Assembly: GCA_031286585.1 (NCBI GenBank) | Contig: JAITUC010000007.1 | Coordinates: 1 to 64,000 of the forward strand | Direction: 5' to 3' | DNA: 64,000 nucleotides | Origin: Delftia acidovorans | GTDB lineage: Bacteria > Pseudomonadota > Gammaproteobacteria > Burkholderiales > Burkholderiaceae_C | Shown: in pieces, positions 53,117 to 63,904 of the stretch | Layout of the letters: every line of letters starts with the position of its first letter | Position numbering within the stretch: the first letter of the stretch is position 1 | Position numbers and translations under genes: made by a program | The notes under the pieces: generated by a model | Told to the model about the DNA's origin: nothing | What the model saw: the letters and a program-made list of their open reading frames with translations, nothing else | Database searches by the model: none

Positions 53117-54493
53117 ATGGCCAATGAAGACCTCTCCCTGCAGGTGCTGGCAGCACTGCGCCGCCAGGGCGGTGCGCTGGCCGCGCGCGAGCTCCAGCAG
53201 ATGCTGGGCGTGAGCCAGCCCACGGTGTCGCGCGCGCTGGCGCCGCTGATCCAGTCGGGCCAGGTGCGCAAGGTGGGGGCGGCGCGCACGCAGCGCTACG
53301 TGCTGCCGCGCCAGGTGGCAGGCGTGGGGGCCGAGGTGGCCATCATGCGCGTGGACACCGAAGGCCATGCATCGCCCTTCGGCCGCATGATCGCCCTGCA
53401 CGGCGGCGGCTTCTGGGTGGATGAGGCCGACGGCCTCAGCGAGCAGCACGACGGCCTGCCCTGGTTCCTGGACGACATGCGGCCCCAGGGCTTCATCGGC
53501 CGCAGCTTTGCACACAGCCACCCCGAACTGCAGCTGGGCGGCGACCCGCGCCAGTGGGGCGAGGACGATGTGCTGCGCGCCCTGGCCCGCTTTGGCGAAG
53601 ACCTGCCGGGCAACCTCATCGTGGGCGAAGCCGCCTTCGAGCGCTTCCACTCCCTGCCCGCGCGCACGCTGCGCGCCACCTCTGCGGCCGACTATCCGCG
53701 CCTGGCCATGCAGGCCATGCAGGGCACGCATCCGGGCTCGTCGGCGGGCGGCGAGCAGCCCAAGTTCTGCTGCATCACGGCCGGGCGCAGCGTCATCGTC
53801 AAGTTCTCACCGGCAGGCAACGCGCCGGCCGAGCAGCGCATACGCGACCTGCTGGTCTGCGAGCACCTGGCACTGCAGACCCTGGCCGAAGACGGCCTGC
53901 CCGCAGCGCGCACGCGGCTGTTCCTCGATGGCGGCCGCGCCTTCCTCGAATCGGAGCGCTTCGACCGCAGCCAGCCGGCACCGGGCGATGTACCGGACGA
54001 TGTGCCAGTCTCGCAGGACCACCCGCGCAGCAACCCTGGACGCATCGGCATGGTGTCCCTGCAGGTGCTCAATGCCCAGTACGTGGGCGAGGTGGACAAC
54101 TGGGCGGCCACGGCCAACCGCCTGGCCGCACGCGGCCTCATCACCGAGGCCGACGCGCGCAGCCTGCGCCTGCTCGAAGCCTACGGCCAGCTCATCGCCA
54201 ACACGGACCGGCACTACGGCAACATCTCCTTCGTGCTGCCGCAGCCCCATGGCGACTGGGCACTGTCGCCCACCTACGACATGCTGCCCATGCTCTACAT
54301 GCCCATCAACGGCGAGATCGTGGGGCGCGACTTCGGTGCCCAGCCCCAGCGACCCACGGCCGCCACGCTGGCCGAATGGCCGCATGCCCAGGCGCTGGCG
54401 CGCCGTTTCTGGCAAGCCGTGGCGCACGATGCGCGCATCTCCAGGGAATTTCGAAGCATTGCCGCACGAAATATTGAATCCATTGGTGCCTGA
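53117..54493 (+). CDS. HipA-like kinase with fused N-terminal HTH (YjjJ type)
   Basis: 458-aa protein. Residues 5-65 form a winged helix-turn-helix (LAALRRQGGALAARELQQML, then GVSQPTVSRALAPLIQSG). The HipA kinase core follows: the Gly-rich SSAGGEQPKF near 213-222, VKFSP near 235-239, catalytic loop NTDRHYGN near 361-368 and the Mg-binding SPTYDMLP near 380-387. The key kinase residues are all present. No separate hipB precedes it, and the HTH probably does that job, with the three repeats upstream as operators. E. coli YjjJ has, as I recall, this architecture. Target probably a tRNA synthetase or translation factor, by family analogy only. A/T-rich promoter region suggests transfer. Confidence 0.82.
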   Translation: MANEDLSLQVLAALRRQGGALAARELQQMLGVSQPTVSRALAPLIQSGQVRKVGAARTQRYVLPRQVAGVGAEVAIMRVDTEGHASPFGRMIALHGGGFWVDEADGLSEQHDGLPWFLDDMRPQGFIGRSFAHSHPELQLGGDPRQWGEDDVLRALARFGEDLPGNLIVGEAAFERFHSLPARTLRATSAADYPRLAMQAMQGTHPGSSAGGEQPKFCCITAGRSVIVKFSPAGNAPAEQRIRDLLVCEHLALQTLAEDGLPAARTRLFLDGGRAFLESERFDRSQPAPGDVPDDVPVSQDHPRSNPGRIGMVSLQVLNAQYVGEVDNWAATANRLAARGLITEADARSLRLLEAYGQLIANTDRHYGNISFVLPQPHGDWALSPTYDMLPMLYMPINGEIVGRDFGAQPQRPTAATLAEWPHAQALARRFWQAVAHDARISREFRSIAARNIESIGA

Positions 54494-54693
54494 TTTCCAG
54501 TCATCAGCAATGAAATCCGGTTTCCCATCTGTTGATAACTACGGTAAATCTTCTTGAAAACCCTGTGTACATCATCTTGAGAAACATTTGCACAAGCTGT
54601 GCCTCGGCAGCGCAAAACACGCCAACCGCAAAGGCAGTACGCCACCGCCTGCACAATCGAAGGCTTACCCATCCGACAAGAGCCTGGCCACCG

Positions 54694-55341
54694 ATGACAA
54701 GCATTGCCCCCACACCCGCGCCAGACCCGCGCATCGCCGACGTGCTCAGCTACTGGCTGGGCTCCGCGCATCCTGACAACGCGGGCGCCCTGGCCTGCAA
54801 GAACCTGTGGTTCATCAAGTCCGATGCCACTGACGACCAGATACGCGAGCGCTTCGGCGCCCTGGTCGAAGATGCGCTGGCCGGCAGGCTGGACGGCTGG
54901 GCCGGCACGGCACTGGGGCGGCTGGCGCTGATCGTGTTGCTGGACCAGTTCACGCGCAACCTGTTCCGGGGCACGGCACGCAGCTTTGCAGGCGATCCGC
55001 AGGTGCTGCAGCTGGCGCTGGACGGCATCGCCCTGGGCCATGACCGGCATGCCGACCTGCCTGCCGTGGCGCGCATCTTCTGCTACCTTCCGCTGGAGCA
55101 TGCGGAAGACCTGGCCCTGCAGGACCGCAGCGTGGCCGCCTTCCAGGCCCTGGTCGACCAGGCCGGTGACGCTGACGGCGAGGGCGTGCGCGAGTTCCTC
55201 GCCGGCACGCTGGACTACGCCTACCGGCACCGCGACGTCATCGTGCGCTACGGCCGCTTTCCGCACCGCAATGCCATCCTGGGCCGCCCCAGCACGGCCG
55301 AGGAACTGCAGTACCTGTCACAGCCAGGCGCAGGGTTCTGA
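54694..55341 (+). CDS. DUF924 family protein
   Basis: 215-aa soluble all-helical protein of the DUF924 family (TPR-like fold), with VLSYWLG near 17, RLALIVLLDQFTRNLFRGTA near 81-100 and FCYLPLEHAEDLALQ near 129-143. Common in proteobacteria, function unknown. Start ATG at 54694; the frame is open upstream without conserved sequence. Ends at a bidirectional terminator. Confidence 0.82.
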   Translation: MTSIAPTPAPDPRIADVLSYWLGSAHPDNAGALACKNLWFIKSDATDDQIRERFGALVEDALAGRLDGWAGTALGRLALIVLLDQFTRNLFRGTARSFAGDPQVLQLALDGIALGHDRHADLPAVARIFCYLPLEHAEDLALQDRSVAAFQALVDQAGDADGEGVREFLAGTLDYAYRHRDVIVRYGRFPHRNAILGRPSTAEELQYLSQPGAGF

Positions 55342-55373
55342 GAACGCAGCCCGCCTGCGCCTGCCGCCCAACA

Positions 55374-55403
55374 AAAAAGGGAACGTGCCAACGTTCCCTT
55401 TTT
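55374..55403. terminator. Bidirectional terminator between DUF924 and acyltransferase genes
   Basis: Perfect 13-bp arms AAAAAGGGAACGT and ACGTTCCCTTTTT with a GCCA loop, giving a T run on both strands. Confidence 0.9.
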
Positions 55404-55425
55404 GCCATCAAGGCCGTGCCCGCAT

Positions 55426-56553
55426 TCAGGCCGGCTGCCCCTGCGGCTGGCGCTCGTCGCCCTTGCGCTCGCCATCGCGCATGCGCAGCGCCCAGCGCTC
55501 GATGGTGTAGAAAGACAGCGCCGACAGCGCCACCGAGATCGCCAGGCCCAGCGCCACCACCACGGGCCACGAGAATTCGGCGCGCAGATAGCGCACCACC
55601 GGGTAGTGCCACAGGTAGACGCCATAGGACAGGCGGCCCAGCTTCACCAGCGTGGGCGACGACAGCATGTCGAAGACCAGGCCCGAGCCCTGACTTGCCG
55701 CCACCAGCAGCACCACGGCCGCGCATTCCACCACGGTGATGCCCCAGACCATGGCGTCCTGGTTGTCCCATTGCAGCGCCATGAGCAGCGGCACGGCCAG
55801 CGGCACCCACATGGCGTGGTGCATGCGCGCCTTCAGTGCAGCGATGAAGTCGGGCCGCTCGATCATCACCGCCGCCAGCAGCGCACCGGCGAACAGGCCC
55901 GAGGCACGGGTGTCGAAGCGAAAGAAGATCTCATAGAAATGCTGGCCCTGGTCCACCCAGTACACGCGCCACAGCCAGCTCAGCGCCCACAGCAGGGCAA
56001 TCGGGCGCCACAGGCGGCCCGGCCTGGAAAAGCGCAGCAGCAGCACCAGCAGCGGCGGCCAGATCAGGTAGAAATGCTCCTCCACCGACAGCGACCACAT
56101 GTGCAGCAGCGTGTCCGGGCTGTCGAAGAAGGCGATGCCGTAGTCGGCCAGATAGAGGATGGAGACCAGCGCATCGGTGTAGATGTCGTTCAGGTCCGGC
56201 CACAGCAAGGGCGCGAAGATGCAGTACGCGCCCAGGAACAGGGCCAGCGCCGGCATCAGGCGATAGAAGCGGCGGCGGTAAAAGCGCCAGAAGCCGATGC
56301 GACCCTCGGATTCGTTCTCCATCAGCAGCAGCGAGGTGATCAGATAGCCGCTGAGCACGAAGAACAGGTCCACCCCGAAGAACGCGCCATCGAACAAAGG
56401 CGCATGGGAGTGCGACAAGATCACCAACAGGATCGCCACGCCCCGCAGCCCGTCAAGGGCGGGGTTGTAGTGCAGTTTGAAATCCTTGACCACCAAAACC
56501 GGACACCTTTCCAACACCGGGGCAGACGCCCCGGGCCATGAAAAAAACCCCAC
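55426..56553 (-). CDS. Acyltransferase-3 family membrane protein (OafA/YrhL-like)
   Basis: 375-aa inner-membrane protein with about ten helices, acetylating sugars of O-antigen or other envelope glycans. NPALDGLRGVAILLVILSH (about 30-48) holds the conserved Arg and His, and FFVLSGYLI and SVEEHFYLIWP the later motifs. The annotated start at 56553 is GTG; TTG or GTG at about 56494 behind GGAAAGG, closer to the domain, is equally plausible. It lacks the SGNH tail. No other polysaccharide genes are near. Confidence 0.85.
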   Translation of the reverse strand: MGFFSWPGASAPVLERCPVLVVKDFKLHYNPALDGLRGVAILLVILSHSHAPLFDGAFFGVDLFFVLSGYLITSLLLMENESEGRIGFWRFYRRRFYRLMPALALFLGAYCIFAPLLWPDLNDIYTDALVSILYLADYGIAFFDSPDTLLHMWSLSVEEHFYLIWPPLLVLLLRFSRPGRLWRPIALLWALSWLWRVYWVDQGQHFYEIFFRFDTRASGLFAGALLAAVMIERPDFIAALKARMHHAMWVPLAVPLLMALQWDNQDAMVWGITVVECAAVVLLVAASQGSGLVFDMLSSPTLVKLGRLSYGVYLWHYPVVRYLRAEFSWPVVVALGLAISVALSALSFYTIERWALRMRDGERKGDERQPQGQPA

Positions 56554-57074
56554 GAAAAATGGAGCACGCGGACATGGCGCAGCCGGCCCCCGAAGGGTCG
56601 TAACGCATGGTCCAGCGCGATAAGAGAGACGGCACGCCCCAAGGTTCCCGGCGGACGCCGTGGACAGCGGTCCGCGAGCCGCGGCTGCGGTGCACCTGGA
56701 GGATGCGGGCCGCCTCCACGGACGGCCCTGCGTGCACGAACATGCCCTGCAGTGCGGGGCAATGGCTGATGAATTTCAGCGAAATCCGATTTTAGCCATC
56801 ACTGCCTGCGGGCCAAGTTCGATGGACATTCGGCCTGCAGGCCTGGTTACCCCGCCCCGCTGCTTGCCCACCTCTCATCGCACGCCGCGAGTATGGGCAG
56901 CGCATCTCGGCCGGAACGTAACAAAAAGCTACGAAAGACACTGCTGCCACCGGCCTCACCCCGCCCCGTGGAACCGCTGGCGCGCACAGGGCCGGGTGAA
57001 ATGGATGCGGCGTCAACAATTTGGAACAAAACGCCACCAATCCCAATGAACACCAGCATCTTCCGCTATCTTTT
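56554..57074. other. Intergenic region upstream of acyltransferase gene
   Basis: 521 bases. I see no supportable gene, tRNA or strong hairpin. The plus-strand frames here have no ribosome site or family match. The last 60 bases are A/T-rich and follow the DTW stop, without a clear terminator. Confidence 0.45.
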
Positions 57075-57944
57075 TTAACAGGCAGACGGACAAGCGGAAG
57101 AGATCGCGTCCTGCAGACCACGGCGCGCGTCACTGTCTGCCTGCACCGGCTGCTGGTTCTTGGCCCGCAGATAGTGCTCGGTGAACAGCGCCAGGTAGCT
57201 CTCCAGCGCGCGGCCCGCGCGCCGGTCGCCCGCGTCGCCCGTCAGCTCCAGGCACAGGGCCGCCACCTCGCTGGTGCAGAAATGGTCTTCGCGCTGCGAG
57301 CGGCGCAGACGGTACTGCGACACCTGGTCCGGATGCAGGCTCAGCACCGGAAAGCGGTCCAGGTAAGGGCTCTTGCGGAACATCTTGCGCGCCTCGGGCC
57401 AGGTCGCGTCCAGCAGGATGAACAGCGGGCGCCGGCCTGGGTCCGGTTCAGTCCCGGCCTGGGTTCCGGCCCGGGGCACCGGCAGCGTATGCACCACGCG
57501 CTGCGGCGGCTCCACGAACTCGCCGGGAAACACCACATAGGGCTGCCACTGCGGATCATCGAGCAAGCCCAGCAGGCCCGCATCGGCCTCGGTGCGCGCC
57601 CAGCCGAAGGCATGCGTCTGCTCCACCACATCGGCGATCAGCCAGCCCGTGTTGCTGGGCTTGAGCGGCTCGGCATCGTGCATCAGCAGGCAAAAGCCCG
57701 CCCGCGTCGGCAGCATGGGACGCAGCGCGCAAAGGCAGTGCGAAGGCCGCAGCCGGCAACCTTCGCAGCGCTCACCACGCGGCCCGCCGCGCGATAGAAA
57801 CGGCCGCGTGCTGCGCGCCAGCCGCTGCGTGCGCAGCCGCGACACCGCATGCGGCGCCACGCCGGAGTCCACGCCGCGCAGATAGGACAGCGGCACGCGG
57901 GCATCCTGCGCCGGAGCAGGTACAGCCGACATTTCCATGCTCAT
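57075..57944 (-). CDS. DTW-domain tRNA-uridine aminocarboxypropyltransferase
   Basis: 289-aa DTW/TapT-family protein transferring the aminocarboxypropyl group of SAM to uridine in tRNA (acp3U). The zinc-knuckle cysteines Cys60, 63, 70 and 72 and the signature DATW at 179-182, in LLDATWPEARKM, are present. GGAAAG precedes the ATG at 57944, which overlaps the methyltransferase stop by ATGA. Its partner gene is thus a SAM enzyme of the same transcript. Confidence 0.86.
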   Translation of the reverse strand: MSMEMSAVPAPAQDARVPLSYLRGVDSGVAPHAVSRLRTQRLARSTRPFLSRGGPRGERCEGCRLRPSHCLCALRPMLPTRAGFCLLMHDAEPLKPSNTGWLIADVVEQTHAFGWARTEADAGLLGLLDDPQWQPYVVFPGEFVEPPQRVVHTLPVPRAGTQAGTEPDPGRRPLFILLDATWPEARKMFRKSPYLDRFPVLSLHPDQVSQYRLRRSQREDHFCTSEVAALCLELTGDAGDRRAGRALESYLALFTEHYLRAKNQQPVQADSDARRGLQDAISSACPSAC

Positions 57945-58552
57945 CCCACGCTTTCCAGCTCGAACAGCGGCAGCTCGGCGCGGCGGCTCAGCCACACGCC
58001 GCCGCCCAGCTCCTTGAAATGCTCGGCCAGCCCGCGCCGGTACAGATCGGCCCGGTGTCGGAACAGGCGCGGATCGGTCAGATCCTCATCGATCACGCCG
58101 CGTTCGTAATCCTCGCGCGCCACCGCCTCCACATACAGGCCGCCTCGGCTCAACCGCCCCAGATTGGCCAGCGCGCGCTTGAGATCCGGCGGGCTCAGAT
58201 AAGGCAGCACGCCCTGGCAGATCACCAGATCGAAGGGCTCTGCAGGATCATGCGCCGCATAGTCCACCACCGAGCCGCGCTCCCAGCCGAAGCGCCCGCA
58301 CAGATACTCGCTGAACTCCACGCCGTGGTAGCTGGCCCCGGGGAAGTGGCGCTGCACCGCCTCGCGCCACAGGCCGATGCCGCAACCCACATCCAGCACG
58401 CGGCGCACGGGCACGCGCACATAGCTCAGGTAGGAACAGACGAAAGCGCCCAGCCGGTTCACATGCTCGGTATCGACCACGCTGGTCTTCTTGTCGAAGT
58501 AGTAGCGCTGGTAGTACGCCTCGTCGAACCACTGGTCACTTGCTGATTGCAC
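57941..58552 (-). CDS. SAM-dependent methyltransferase, class I
   Basis: 203-aa Rossmann-fold methyltransferase. Motif I VLDVGCGIGLW is at 52-62, an acidic end of strand 2 at GVEFSE, and motif IV DLVICQGVLPYLSP near 107-120. GTG start at 58552 is supported by AAGGAG six bases before it. Upstream partner of the DTW gene with overlapping stop/start. Substrate unknown; tRNA or a small molecule. Confidence 0.84.
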   Translation of the reverse strand: MQSASDQWFDEAYYQRYYFDKKTSVVDTEHVNRLGAFVCSYLSYVRVPVRRVLDVGCGIGLWREAVQRHFPGASYHGVEFSEYLCGRFGWERGSVVDYAAHDPAEPFDLVICQGVLPYLSPPDLKRALANLGRLSRGGLYVEAVAREDYERGVIDEDLTDPRLFRHRADLYRRGLAEHFKELGGGVWLSRRAELPLFELESVG

Positions 58553-58642
58553 GCATTCTCCTTGGGAGTGAGCGCCCGGCGGGCGCGTTCGGGCGGGAGT
58601 ATGGCGCAGAGGGGTTTGTATATGCCGGGATGCGGTATTCGC

Positions 58643-59029
58643 TCAGGCCTTGGGCGGCCGATGCAACAGGCACAGCTTGTTGCCATCCAGATCCCGCACA
58701 TAGGCCAGGTACAGCCGGCCACCGGGCGAAGCCTCGCGCCAGCCGGGCGGGTCCTCGCAGGTCACGCCCCCGGCTGCCACTGCGGCGGCATGGGCCGCGT
58801 CGGCCTGCTCGGGCGACTGCGTCGCAAAGCCGATGGTCGCGCCATTGCCGTGGCAGGCAGCCTCGCCGTTGATCGGTGTGGAAATGGCGAACGTGCCGCC
58901 CGCGCTGCGGTAGAAATAGCGGTTCTTGTTGGCCATGCCCGGCGCAATGCCGAGCGCGCCCAGGAATGCGTCGTAGAACTGCCTGGATTTTTCGAGGTCG
59001 TTGACCCCGACCATGACGTGGCTGAACAT
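58643..59029 (-). CDS. VOC-family (glyoxalase/bleomycin-resistance-like) protein
   Basis: 128-aa vicinal-oxygen-chelate fold protein with FSHVMVGVNDLEKSRQFYDA at 2-21 and the closing strand AYVRDLDGNKLCL near 110-122. Metal ligands could be His4 and a Glu/Asp later. AAGGAG precedes the ATG. Single gene; a glyoxalase or dioxygenase-like function cannot be told. Confidence 0.85.
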   Translation of the reverse strand: MFSHVMVGVNDLEKSRQFYDAFLGALGIAPGMANKNRYFYRSAGGTFAISTPINGEAACHGNGATIGFATQSPEQADAAHAAAVAAGGVTCEDPPGWREASPGGRLYLAYVRDLDGNKLCLLHRPPKA

Positions 59030-59168
59030 GCCTGTGTCTCCTTGGTTGATGCGAACCGGGATGTTAGCGGCGGCACGCCGTCCTGCTGTCACCCATGCGC
59101 GCCAGCGACCATACTGTCGCCCCCGCCACAGCCGGCGGACATTGCACCGATACCGCGATACCGAAACC

Positions 59169-60446
59169 ATGCGCCTTCTTCACACTTCCGACTGGCACCT
59201 GGGCCAGCACTTCATGGGCAAGAGCCGCCAGGCCGAGCACGCTGCGCTCATCGACTGGCTGCTGGAGCAGGTCGATGCCCAGGCGGTCGATGCCGTGCTC
59301 ATCGCGGGCGATATCTTCGACACCGGCGCGCCGCCCAGCTATGCGCGCGAGCTGTACAGCCAACTGGTGGTGCGCCTGCATGCGGCGGGCGTGGCCCTGC
59401 TGCTGCTGGGCGGCAACCACGACTCCGTGGCCACGCTGGCGGAGAACCGCGAACTGCTGGCCTGCCTGGACACCACCGTGGTTGCCGCCGTGGGCCAGAC
59501 GGCCAGCCACGTGGTGGAGCTGCCGCTGCGGCGCCGGCCGGGGCAGCCGGCCGCGCCCGGCTGCATCGTCTGCGCCCTGCCCTTCATGCGCCCGCGCGAC
59601 CTGGTGCTGAGCCAGGCCGGCCAGAGCGCGGAGCAAAAGCAGCAGGCGCTGCAGGCCGCCATCGAGGCCTGTTACCGCCGCGTGCACGACGCCGCCACGG
59701 CGCGCCGTGATGCGCTGGCCGCCGCATCCGGCCAGCGCCTGCCCATCATTGCCACGGGCCATCTCACCACCGTGGGCGCCAGCAGCAGCGAGTCCGTGCG
59801 CGAGATCTACGTGGGATCGCTGGATGCCTTCCCCACCTCGGCCTTTCCGCCCGCCGACTACGTGGCCCTGGGCCACATCCACCAGCCGCAGAAAGTGGGC
59901 GGCCTGGAGCACATCCGCTACAGCGGCTCGCCCATTGCGCTGAGCTTTGACGAAGCCCGCCAGTCCAAGCAGATGCTGCTGGTGGACCTGGGCCCCGAAG
60001 GGCTCCAGGCCGTCACGCCGCTGCCCGTGCCCTGCTTTCAGCCCATGGCCTCGGTGGCTGGCAGCCTGAGCGCCTTGCCGGATCTGATGCGCGCCATCGC
60101 CCAAGCCGGCAGCCCTGCACGGCCCGTGTGGCTGGAAGTGGTGGTGGAGCAGGACGACTACCTGCCCCAGCTCACCGACCGCGTGCAGGCCCTGGCCGAC
60201 GAGCTGCCCGTGGAGCTGCTGCGCGTGCGGCGCCAGCGCGGCCGGGCGGCGGCCGGCATGGCTGCCGCCGCTGGCGAGTCGCTGCACGAGATCAGCCCCG
60301 CCGACGTCTTCGAGCGCCGCCTGGCGCTGGAAACACTGGAGCCCGGCTTGGCCCGGGCCCTCACCCGGCGCTACCAGGAAGTGGTGGCCGAACTCGATGC
60401 GCCAAACACAGGCGCCGGCGAACACGGCGAGGAGGCCCGCGCATGA
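59169..60446 (+). CDS. sbcD: Exonuclease SbcCD subunit D
   Basis: 425-aa Mre11-type nuclease. The phosphoesterase motifs are DWHLGQ (Asp8, His10), AGDIFDTG near 46-53, GGNHDS near 81-86 and ALGHIHQ near 236-242. It cleaves hairpins and 3' ends at double-strand breaks together with SbcC. Its stop overlaps the sbcC start (ATGA). Confidence 0.93.
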   Translation: MRLLHTSDWHLGQHFMGKSRQAEHAALIDWLLEQVDAQAVDAVLIAGDIFDTGAPPSYARELYSQLVVRLHAAGVALLLLGGNHDSVATLAENRELLACLDTTVVAAVGQTASHVVELPLRRRPGQPAAPGCIVCALPFMRPRDLVLSQAGQSAEQKQQALQAAIEACYRRVHDAATARRDALAAASGQRLPIIATGHLTTVGASSSESVREIYVGSLDAFPTSAFPPADYVALGHIHQPQKVGGLEHIRYSGSPIALSFDEARQSKQMLLVDLGPEGLQAVTPLPVPCFQPMASVAGSLSALPDLMRAIAQAGSPARPVWLEVVVEQDDYLPQLTDRVQALADELPVELLRVRRQRGRAAAGMAAAAGESLHEISPADVFERRLALETLEPGLARALTRRYQEVVAELDAPNTGAGEHGEEARA

Positions 60447-63400
60447 AGATCCTCACGCTGCGGCTCAAGAACCTCAACTCGCTCAAGGGCGAATGGCGCA
60501 TCGACTTCACGCAGGCACCGTTCGCGGGCAACGGCCTGTTCGCCATCACCGGTGCCACGGGCGCGGGCAAGTCCACCCTGCTCGATGCCATCTGCCTGGC
60601 GCTGTACCACCAGACACCGAGGCTGAACAACATCTCGGCCTCGGCCAACGACCTCATGACGCGCCACACGGCCGACTGCCTGGCCGAGGTCGAATTCGAG
60701 GTCAAGGGGCAGGTCTACCGCGCCTTCTGGAGCCAGCGCCGCGCACGCGACAGGATCGATGGCGCACTGCAGGCGCCCAAGGTGGAACTGGCCCGGGGCG
60801 ACGGCAGCATCCTCAGCAGCCAGACCCGCGACAAGCTGGAGCAGACCGCCGCCATCACCGGCCTGGACTTCGAGCGCTTCACCAAGTCCATGCTGCTGGC
60901 CCAGGGCGGCTTCGCGGCTTTTCTGCAAGCCAATGCCAATGAGCGCGCCGGCCTGCTGGAAGAGCTGACCGGCACCGAGATCTACGGCCTGATCTCGCAG
61001 AAAGTCTTCGAACGCGCCCGCGATGCGCGCCAGCGCCTGGACCAGCTCAAGGCCCAGGCCGATGGCGTGGAGTTGCTGACGCCCGAGGCGCGCGATGCCC
61101 TGCAGGCCCAGGCCGACAGCCTGGTGACGGAGCAAGCCACGCTGCAGACCGACTACCTGCGCACGCGGGCCCAGCACCAATGGCAGCAGCAACTGGCCCA
61201 GGCCACCCAGACACTGCAGGCCGCCCGCACCGGCTGCGCAGACGCCGCCCAGGCACTGGAGCAGGCCGCGCCCGAACTGGAAAGACTGGCCAACGACGAG
61301 CCTGCTCAAGCACTGCAACCGCTGCACCAGGCCTGGCAGCGCAGCACCTCCGCCTGCGATGAAAGCCGCCAGCAACTGCAGCAACTGCGCGAGCACGAAC
61401 AGCAGACCCAGGCCCGGCTGCTGCTGCAGCACCGCCATGCCCAGGCCCTGTCCGCCCGACTGGCCCAGGCCGCGCAAGACACCCTGGCACGCCAGCAGGC
61501 CGAGCACCAAACGCTGGAGCAGTTCTGCACCCACCATGGCGCCCATGCCCTGCTGGGCGAGCGCCTGGGCAGCTGGCGCCAGCAGTTCAAGCTGCGCGCC
61601 AGCCAGCAACAGCAGGCCTCCAACCAGCAGCAGGCCCTGCGCAAGCTGGATGCCGAACAGGCCCGCATGGCGCAAAGCGCCGAAGCCGGCGCGGCCCAGG
61701 TCCAGGCCACCACCGACGCCCAGGCCCGCGCCAGCGCCGCACTCCGGCACGCGCAGGACGAACAGGCGCAGCGCCTTCAAGGCAGCGGCGGCATGGCCGA
61801 ACTGCGCGCGCGCGAGCAGGCAGAGCAGGACCGCCTGCACCTGTGGCGCCAGGCAGAAACCCAGGCCGCGCAGCGCCGCGAACTTGCGCGCCAGCAAGCG
61901 GCGCTGGAGCAGGAATTGCGCGATGGAGAGGCACAGGCGCGGGCGCAGGACATGTCGCTGCAAACCCTGCGACAGCAGTACAAGAGCGTCAAGGAACAGG
62001 TCGCGGACAAGCAGACGCTGCTCCTCCAGGAGCAGCGCATCCAAAGCCTGTCCGAGCACCGCCAAGCCCTGCAGCCGGGCCAGCCCTGCCCGCTGTGCGG
62101 CGCGCACGAGCACCCGGCCGTGGCCGCCTACGAAGCGCTCGATGCCTCGGCCACCGAAGCCGCGCTGCGCCGCAAGCAGGAAGAACTCGATGCCCTGCAA
62201 ACCCAGGGCGAAACGGCCCGCGCCACGCTGGCCGCCACCACGGCCGCGCAGGCTGCGCGCCAGCGCCAGGCCGACGAACTGGAACAGGACATCGCACGCT
62301 GGCACGACACATGGCACAGCCTCACGCACCCCCTGCAACTCGCGCCAGACAGTTGGCAGCTGGCCGACAACCTCGCCGCATCGGCCCAGGCCTGCGCCCG
62401 GCAGCTGGACACGCTCAAGCGCACCGTTCAGGCCGCCGAGCAAGGCGAGCAGGCCGTGCAACAGGCCAAGGACGCAGCCCAGCACAGCCGCCAGTCACTG
62501 CAGACCGCGCAAGGCCAGCTTGCGCTGCAACAACAGGCCTTGGCTGACCACAGCGCACGCCGCGAAGAACTGCGGCAATCCATCGCCGACCTGCAGGCCG
62601 AAGCCCAGGCGCTGAACGCGCAGTTGCAGACCTCGCTAGGTGAGGCCGGCCACACGCTGCCCGACGATGCCCAGCCCTGGCTTGAGGCGCGCGAAGCCGA
62701 ATGGCAGCACTGGCAGCAGGCGCGGCACAACCTGCAGCAACTGGCCCAATCCATGGCCTTGCAGCGCAAGGAATGCGAAGCCGCCCAGGCCGATGCGCAG
62801 CGCTGGAACACGCAGTGGGAGGTGCAGAGAACAGCACAGCGCCATCCCGCCGATACGGCTGTGCCAGAGCCGCCTTCACTCCCCATGCCGCCCGTGGAAC
62901 AGCTGCCGCAGGCCCTGTCCGGATGCGCCAGCGACATCGCCGCTCTCACGCGGCAGCAGGACGCCCTGCAAGGCCAGCAGCAGCAGGCCCAGGCCGCGCT
63001 GGCCCGCCAGCGCGAGGAAGCGGCCCAGGCCGAATCCGCATGGCAGGCCGCCCTGGCCGCCAGCCCCTTTGCCGACGAACCCGCCTATCTGCAGGCCCTG
63101 CTGCCCGCCCCCGAACGCCAGCGCCTGGCCACGCTGCGCCAGCAACTGCAGGCGGCACAACAGCGCGCGGCCGCCCTGCTGGAAGCCGCGCAGAGCCAGC
63201 ATGCGCAGCTGCAGGACCAGGCCCTCACCGACCTGCCCCACGAGGACGTCCAGGCCCGCCTGCAAACGCTGGAAGACCGCCGCAACGCCCTCAGCGAACA
63301 ACTGGGCGGCGCACGCACGCAACTGGCCGAAGACAAACGCCGCTGCCAGGGCCAGCAGGCCCTGTTCGAGCGCATCGCCACCCAGGCCAGCGACAGCGAC

Positions 63401-63904
63401 CTCTGGCAACGCCTGGACGGACTCATCGGCTCGGCCAAGGGAGACAAATACCGGCGCTTCGCCCAGGGCCTCACCCTGGACCACCTGCTGCACCTGGCCA
63501 ACCTCCACCTGGCGCGCCTGCATGGCCGCTACCTGCTGCGCCGCAAGCCCGAAGGCGAGCTGGAACTGGACATCGTCGACAGCTGGCAGGGCGACACCTC
63601 GCGCGACACGCGCACGCTATCGGGCGGCGAGGCCTTCCTCGTCAGCCTGGCCCTGGCCCTGGCGCTGTCCGACCTGGTCAGCCACAAGACCTCCATCGAC
63701 TCCCTGTTCCTCGACGAAGGCTTCGGCACGCTCGATGCCGACACGCTGGAGATCGCCCTCGACGCACTCGACCGGCTCAACGACAGCGGCAAGATGATCG
63801 GCATCATCAGCCATGTGGAGGCGCTCAAGGAGCGCATCGCCGTGCAGGTGCGGGTGGAAAAAGGCGGTGGCGTGGGGCATTCGAGGTTGGTGGTTTCTTC
63901 GTGA
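60443..63904 (+). CDS. sbcC: Exonuclease SbcCD subunit C
   Basis: 1153-aa Rad50-type ATPase. Walker [10 protein letters not shown] at 37-45, a long Gln/Ala-rich coiled coil from about 180 to 1000 with the zinc-hook CPLC at 549-552, ABC signature LSGGE at 1059-1063 and Walker [12 protein letters not shown] at about 1088. Complete to the stop at 63904. The coiled coil is rich in CAG/CAA Gln codons, giving many antisense open frames. Second gene of sbcDC. Confidence 0.94.
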   Translation: MKILTLRLKNLNSLKGEWRIDFTQAPFAGNGLFAITGATGAGKSTLLDAICLALYHQTPRLNNISASANDLMTRHTADCLAEVEFEVKGQVYRAFWSQRRARDRIDGALQAPKVELARGDGSILSSQTRDKLEQTAAITGLDFERFTKSMLLAQGGFAAFLQANANERAGLLEELTGTEIYGLISQKVFERARDARQRLDQLKAQADGVELLTPEARDALQAQADSLVTEQATLQTDYLRTRAQHQWQQQLAQATQTLQAARTGCADAAQALEQAAPELERLANDEPAQALQPLHQAWQRSTSACDESRQQLQQLREHEQQTQARLLLQHRHAQALSARLAQAAQDTLARQQAEHQTLEQFCTHHGAHALLGERLGSWRQQFKLRASQQQQASNQQQALRKLDAEQARMAQSAEAGAAQVQATTDAQARASAALRHAQDEQAQRLQGSGGMAELRAREQAEQDRLHLWRQAETQAAQRRELARQQAALEQELRDGEAQARAQDMSLQTLRQQYKSVKEQVADKQTLLLQEQRIQSLSEHRQALQPGQPCPLCGAHEHPAVAAYEALDASATEAALRRKQEELDALQTQGETARATLAATTAAQAARQRQADELEQDIARWHDTWHSLTHPLQLAPDSWQLADNLAASAQACARQLDTLKRTVQAAEQGEQAVQQAKDAAQHSRQSLQTAQGQLALQQQALADHSARREELRQSIADLQAEAQALNAQLQTSLGEAGHTLPDDAQPWLEAREAEWQHWQQARHNLQQLAQSMALQRKECEAAQADAQRWNTQWEVQRTAQRHPADTAVPEPPSLPMPPVEQLPQALSGCASDIAALTRQQDALQGQQQQAQAALARQREEAAQAESAWQAALAASPFADEPAYLQALLPAPERQRLATLRQQLQAAQQRAAALLEAAQSQHAQLQDQALTDLPHEDVQARLQTLEDRRNALSEQLGGARTQLAEDKRRCQGQQALFERIATQASDSDLWQRLDGLIGSAKGDKYRRFAQGLTLDHLLHLANLHLARLHGRYLLRRKPEGELELDIVDSWQGDTSRDTRTLSGGEAFLVSLALALALSDLVSHKTSIDSLFLDEGFGTLDADTLEIALDALDRLNDSGKMIGIISHVEALKERIAVQVRVEKGGGVGHSRLVVSS

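Noticed and set aside
60371..62485. 704-codon minus-strand open frame opposite sbcC
   Set aside because: The Leu/Gly-rich product is the antisense of the Gln/Ala-rich coiled coil.
61141..63300. Tandem repeats in sbcC
   Set aside because: Frequent CAG/CAA and GCC codons give a repetitive look, but there is no exact repeat unit; it is the normal coiled coil.
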